DNA of 64,000 bases. Origin: an uncultured Spirochaetales bacterium. GTDB taxonomy: Bacteria > Spirochaetota > Spirochaetia > Sphaerochaetales > Sphaerochaetaceae. The notes below the pieces were generated by a model that saw only the letters and a program-made list of their open reading frames with translations, made no database searches and was not told where the DNA came from. The first letter of the stretch is position 1; every line of letters starts with the position of its first letter. Positions 60,335 to 64,000 of this stretch are shown in pieces. Where the stretch lies: NCBI GenBank assembly GCA_934277975.1, contig CAKQWE010000002.1, positions 62,001 to 126,000 of the forward strand, given 5' to 3'. Both the position numbers and the translations under genes were made by a program.

Positions 60335-61219
60335 TCAGTTCTTCGACTTTGGGTCGAATGCGTCCCTCAGACCGTCTCCAATGAAGTTGACGGACATGAC
60401 GGTGAGCATGATGCATATTCCAGGGATGATTCCAAGGTACGGATAGTACTGGATGTTGACCTTGTTCTCTGATATGATCGTGCCCCATTCCGGTGTAGGC
60501 GAGGCGACTCCAAGGCCAAGGTATCCCATTGACGAAATGCTGAGGATTACGGAACCAAGCGTGAGGGTCGCCGATACGACGATTGGGCCTATTCCGTTTG
60601 GCAGTATATGCTTGAGGATTATCCTTGGAGAGCTTGCACCAAAGCACTTGGCAGCCTCGACGTATTCCATGTTCCTAAGGGTTAGCACGCTTGAGCGCAC
60701 CATTCTCGCAAAACGCGGGATCTGTCCAATCGAGAGGGCCAGAACCAGCTTCCACACGCCGTTTCCAAGGGCCGTGATGATGGCCATTGCAAGAAGTGCG
60801 GACGGCACGCTCATGAGCATGTCAACGACTCTCATGAGGATCGTGTCCACCTTTCCCCCAAAGAAGCCTGCCGTTCCACCTATTATTGCGCCTATTACAA
60901 ACGCTATACCTATGATGGCGAGGCTGCAGAACAGCGATATCCTTCCACCGTACAGGATTCTGGCAAGGAGGTCCCTTCCAAGCTCGTCCGTTCCAAAGAC
61001 GTGCTCCGCACTTGGTCCCTGTAGCTTGTTCGCTATGTCCTGCTTTATGACCATGCTGTATGGCCTGATAAGAGGTGCTATGAGGATGAAGAGTGTGACG
61101 AAAGCGAACATTGCCACGCCAATCATGGCGAGCTTGTTCTTTTTGAATCTGAAGAGGATGAGCTCTCCAGTGCTGTATTCGGATAGCGGTTTCTTCTTCT
61201 TTTTGCTGAAAATACCCAT
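60335..61219 (-). CDS. oppC: Oligopeptide ABC transporter permease OppC
   Basis: 294 residues, N-terminal OppC extension then about six helices with FGTDELGRDLLARILYG and the EAA-type loop EAAKCFGASSPRIILKHILPN. Confidence 0.93.
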   Translation of the reverse strand: MGIFSKKKKKPLSEYSTGELILFRFKKNKLAMIGVAMFAFVTLFILIAPLIRPYSMVIKQDIANKLQGPSAEHVFGTDELGRDLLARILYGGRISLFCSLAIIGIAFVIGAIIGGTAGFFGGKVDTILMRVVDMLMSVPSALLAMAIITALGNGVWKLVLALSIGQIPRFARMVRSSVLTLRNMEYVEAAKCFGASSPRIILKHILPNGIGPIVVSATLTLGSVILSISSMGYLGLGVASPTPEWGTIISENKVNIQYYPYLGIIPGICIMLTVMSVNFIGDGLRDAFDPKSKN

Positions 61220-61230
61220 ATGCCGCCTCC

Positions 61231-62160
61231 TTACGATGCAAGGTCTATACGTGGGTCCACGATGGCGCAGATGAGGTCTACGACAAGGTTTATGACTCCA
61301 ACGATTATTGTGATGAAGATGACGGTTCCCATGACAACGGGGACGTCCCTTCCCTTGACTGCGTTTATGAGCATGCTTCCAATGCCAGGGATTGCGAAGA
61401 TGTTCTCAGTTACGACAGCACCTCCAATCGTTCCCGCGAAGCTTATTCCAATCTGGGTCACGACAGGAATGAGGCTGTTTCTTATGGCATGGTGGAGGAT
61501 CACGTCATGGTTTGATGCACCCTTGGCCCTTGCGGTCCTTATGTAGTCCATCTTTATGACATCCAACATGCTTGTACGGCTCATCCTTATCATGGATGCA
61601 AGTGTGTTGGCTCCAAGGATCATAGGTGGCAGTATGAAGCACTTCCATGTGCGTATTCCAGAAACGGGAAGCCAGTGCAGCGTGAGGCAGAAAAGAATCT
61701 GGCACATGGTCCCCAACCAGAACGCCGGCATGGAGAAGAGCAGCATGACGACGAATGTGCAGCCGTAGTCCAAAAGGCTGTATTGCTTTATTGCAGAAGC
61801 AATTCCCAGTGGAATTCCTATTCCAGTTGCAAATAGAAGCGCCAGCACCGATACTAGAAGCGTATATGGTAGTCTGTGGGCGAACTCCGGCAGCACTTCG
61901 AAACCGCTTATCCAAGATGTTCCAAAGTCAAGCTTGAGTGCATCCACCATGTAGTTTACATATCTAATGAGAAGAGGCTTGTCCAAGCCCATTTCATGGT
62001 TGAGCTGAGCAACCTGTTCCGGGGTTGCATCCTGTCCCAGGACAAGTCGTGCAACGTCTCCAGGAGCCAGGGAGAGAATAACAAACAGAATGAACGTCAC
62101 CGACAGGATGACGGGAATTAGCATAAGCAGTCTTTTGAGTGCATATTTCAACCAACCCAC
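61231..62160 (-). CDS. oppB: Oligopeptide ABC transporter permease OppB
   Basis: 309 residues, six helices, N-terminal ALKRLLMLIPVILSVTFILF and the coupling loop RTARAKGASNHDVILHHAIRN. Separated from oppA by a stem-loop. Confidence 0.93.
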   Translation of the reverse strand: MGWLKYALKRLLMLIPVILSVTFILFVILSLAPGDVARLVLGQDATPEQVAQLNHEMGLDKPLLIRYVNYMVDALKLDFGTSWISGFEVLPEFAHRLPYTLLVSVLALLFATGIGIPLGIASAIKQYSLLDYGCTFVVMLLFSMPAFWLGTMCQILFCLTLHWLPVSGIRTWKCFILPPMILGANTLASMIRMSRTSMLDVIKMDYIRTARAKGASNHDVILHHAIRNSLIPVVTQIGISFAGTIGGAVVTENIFAIPGIGSMLINAVKGRDVPVVMGTVIFITIIVGVINLVVDLICAIVDPRIDLAS

Positions 62161-62199
62161 TTCTGTTCCTCCTTGTTTATCGTATATCCAGTTTTATAA

Positions 62200-62232
62200 A
62201 AGTAGGGCAGGTGCAAAGACGCATCTGCCCCA
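62200..62232 (-). terminator. Attenuator hairpin between oppA and oppB
   Basis: GGGCAGGTGC (62205-62214)/GCATCTGCCC (62221-62230), 10 bp with one G-U, loop of six, followed on the minus strand by TACTTTTAT. Probably lowers expression of oppBCDF compared with oppA or stabilises the oppA mRNA. Confidence 0.7.
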
Positions 62233-62312
62233 CTATGCGAATTGTCAGTGAAGACCTCCAACGGTCCTCAAGTATGAAACGCCTGCATTCCCTATGCAAG
62301 GCTTTTCAGGGA

Positions 62313-63821
62313 CTACTTCCATGACCAGTATCTGAACAGGTAGTAGCCAAGGCAGTGTGCCTGGACGCCTTCAAGGTTGTCGTTGTAGGCGACTGTCGTG
62401 ATTCCGTTGTAGAGAGGTACGGTGTAGGCTTCGTCAAGAAGGATCTGTGCGATTTCTCCATAGACCTGCTTGCGTGCATCGCCCTGGAGGCTGCGGCCGC
62501 TCTGTGCCATTGCATAGATCTCTGCTGCACGTGGATACCAGACTGATTCGTCGAATCTGCTTGGAGTGAACTGCGTTGCAATGGAGTCTGCATCTATGAG
62601 TGAGGATGCTTCGTCTACAAGTCTTGCATCGAAGTTCCTCTTCTTTCCCTTCTCTTCGTATGTCGTGTTGTCAACAGCCTCTACCTTTGCGTTGATTCCA
62701 ACCTCAAGAAGCTGAGCCTGGATGACCTTTGCAACGGTCTCGAATGTTGATCCTGCGACACATGTTATGGAGTAGTCTTCGCCGTTGTAGCTTGACTGCG
62801 CAAGGTATGCCTTTGCTGCTTCCGGATCGTAGTCAACGCCCTTGATCTGGTCTGGATAGCCGCCGTACATTGGGCAGATATCGACTGTAAGGATCGTTGC
62901 AGCGCCGCTGTTGACGGCCTTGTTGATGTCATCCTTGTTGATTGCAGCCTGGACGGCTTTTCTGAAGTTGAGGTCCGTTCCAATTCCCGACCAAGCATTG
63001 AGGTTGAGGGTGATTCTCGATGTGGAGTCTCCAACGCTTGTGGAGATGCCGTCCATCTTGTCAAAACGTCCGCACTGCTCGATGGATGGAGCTCTCATGA
63101 CGTCGTAGTCGCCGTTCTGGAGTCCAAGGATCTGTGTGTTGGTGTCTGCAACAAGGGCGATTGTGACGTGCTTGATTGCTGGAGCGCCTCTCCAGTGGTC
63201 CTCGAAGGCTTCGAGTGTGACGTGGTCGCCTGTGACATATTCGACGAACTTGTATGCGCCTGTTCCAATAGGAGCCGCCATGTAACCGTCATCGCCAACC
63301 TCTTCGTAGTATGCCTTTGAACAGATTCCGCCAAGACGGGATGCAACGCCGTATGGGAATGCTGCGAATGGGGATGAAAGGACGATCTCCACTGTGTAGT
63401 CGTCAATGATGTTGCAGTGGTCGTAGTTGATGAAAAGAGCCTTTCCCAATGGACCTGCAGCACCCTTGTCGAACGTGAACTTGACGTCTTCTGCCGTCAT
63501 CTCGGAACCGTTCTGGAACTTGACACCCTTTCTGAGATAGAAGGTGTAGGTAAGTCCGTCTTCGGAAACGGTGTATCTCTCGGCAAGTGCCGGTGAGAGG
63601 GAGCCGTCTGCCTCAAGTGCAAGAAGGCAGTCGTAGACGTTGGCAAGAACGAGGTTGTCGTCTCCGCCGCATCCCTTTGCGGAAAGGGCATAGAAGCGAT
63701 AAGGGTTTCCTGTTACAACGAGTGTTACGGAATCCTTAGCCGTGGTGGCTTCCTGTGCGCCCTGGGCGAAAGCAGGAAGGACCATCATGAGTGCGAGCAA
63801 AACCAAAACGATTTTCTTCAT
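62313..63821 (-). CDS. oppA: Oligopeptide ABC transporter substrate-binding protein
   Basis: 502 residues, SBP family 5. Signal peptide MKKIVLVLLALMMVLPAFAQ, then ANVYDCLLAL, the family motif AERYTVSEDGLTYTFYLRKG and DGYMAAPIGTGAYKF. Binds peptides in the periplasm. AAGGAG precedes ATG 63821. The location with murQ and amino-sugar genes suggests muropeptides as ligands (inference). Confidence 0.93.
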   Translation of the reverse strand: MKKIVLVLLALMMVLPAFAQGAQEATTAKDSVTLVVTGNPYRFYALSAKGCGGDDNLVLANVYDCLLALEADGSLSPALAERYTVSEDGLTYTFYLRKGVKFQNGSEMTAEDVKFTFDKGAAGPLGKALFINYDHCNIIDDYTVEIVLSSPFAAFPYGVASRLGGICSKAYYEEVGDDGYMAAPIGTGAYKFVEYVTGDHVTLEAFEDHWRGAPAIKHVTIALVADTNTQILGLQNGDYDVMRAPSIEQCGRFDKMDGISTSVGDSTSRITLNLNAWSGIGTDLNFRKAVQAAINKDDINKAVNSGAATILTVDICPMYGGYPDQIKGVDYDPEAAKAYLAQSSYNGEDYSITCVAGSTFETVAKVIQAQLLEVGINAKVEAVDNTTYEEKGKKRNFDARLVDEASSLIDADSIATQFTPSRFDESVWYPRAAEIYAMAQSGRSLQGDARKQVYGEIAQILLDEAYTVPLYNGITTVAYNDNLEGVQAHCLGYYLFRYWSWK

Positions 63822-63849
63822 GTTGTCTCCTTTCGTTTGTTGTATTCTA

Positions 63850-63862
63850 TGTTTACTAAACA
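63850..63862. promoter_or_regulatory. Shared operator, opp operon copy
   Basis: TGTTTACTAAACA, identical to 54492-54504, here between the -10 and the oppA start, where a bound repressor would block transcription. Confidence 0.65.
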
Positions 63863-63889
63863 AACTTTTCTCAAAACAAATCAACCTAT

Positions 63890-63917
63890 ATCGTACACCC
63901 GTTTTTGCCGCTGTCAA
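63890..63917 (-). promoter_or_regulatory. Promoter of the opp-mur operon
   Basis: Minus strand TTGACA (63912-63917), 16 bases, TACGAT (63890-63895), about 70 bases before the oppA start. Confidence 0.65.
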
Positions 63918-64000
63918 GCAAAATCTTTATGTATTTGTTGCATTTTGTTGCAGGATTCACTTCCTTTGCAGTTCGTGCGTTATCCGTGCGTCCCATAAGC

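Overview
The window most resembles a chromosomal segment of an anaerobic, host- or gut-associated spirochaete (Sphaerochaeta/Treponema-like). This is inference from gene content: a group II phosphofructokinase of the treponemal type, a eukaryote-like hexokinase, an archaeal-type UMP kinase, many oligopeptide/tripartite importers, Rpn-type nuclease genes and no respiratory chain genes. No rRNA or phylogenetic marker is present, so the genus cannot be fixed.

Layout. 0-6.5 kb: small membrane protein, a 1-kb non-coding stretch with structured repeats, an ABC-2 exporter pair, azlCD, a DUF4143 ATPase preceded by a tiny ORF, then tRNA-Arg(TCT). 6.5-13.5 kb: phosphofructokinase and acyl-ACP thioesterase (minus), a short KdpD-like kinase/regulator pair, an epimerase, a TIGR04076 protein, tRNA-Pro(TGG), endonuclease III and rpmB. 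13.7-25 kb: galK overlapping recQ, a membrane-flavodoxin fusion, flavin reductase, cysK divergent from an Rrf2 regulator, secreted/lipoproteins, oleate hydratase. 25-37 kb: two truncated gene relics, an Rpn nuclease, a one-chain molybdenum hydroxylase fused to ferredoxins, exonuclease I, hexokinase, patatin, a PflX-type radical SAM protein, UMP kinase. 37.5-48 kb: a PD-(D/E)XK-like protein, pdxR divergent from pdxST, a TctCBA tripartite transporter operon with an MBL hydrolase and a phosphohexomutase, and a DeoR regulator. 48-64 kb: a membrane-anchored Ntn hydrolase, a chloramphenicol-acetyltransferase relic, an SDR, and two co-oriented operons (SIS-nagB-galM-SIS and oppABCDF-esterase-murQ-kinase-EIIC) that share a 13-bp operator and look like one cell-wall sugar and muropeptide salvage regulon.

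The main non-genic signals are: (1) a family of about 80-bp intergenic elements with four co-varying arms, two central arms back to back, and constant A-rich spacers (82 bp at 16839 and 38393, 79 bp at 50981, degenerate or partial copies at about 26780 and 1023); (2) miniature elements that duplicate the 3' ends and terminators of both tRNA genes in the window; (3) a MITE-like repeat with near-identical terminal inverted repeats, two copies plus solitary ends; and (4) several genes whose -10 box lies 6-9 bp before the start codon without a Shine-Dalgarno sequence, implying leaderless mRNAs.
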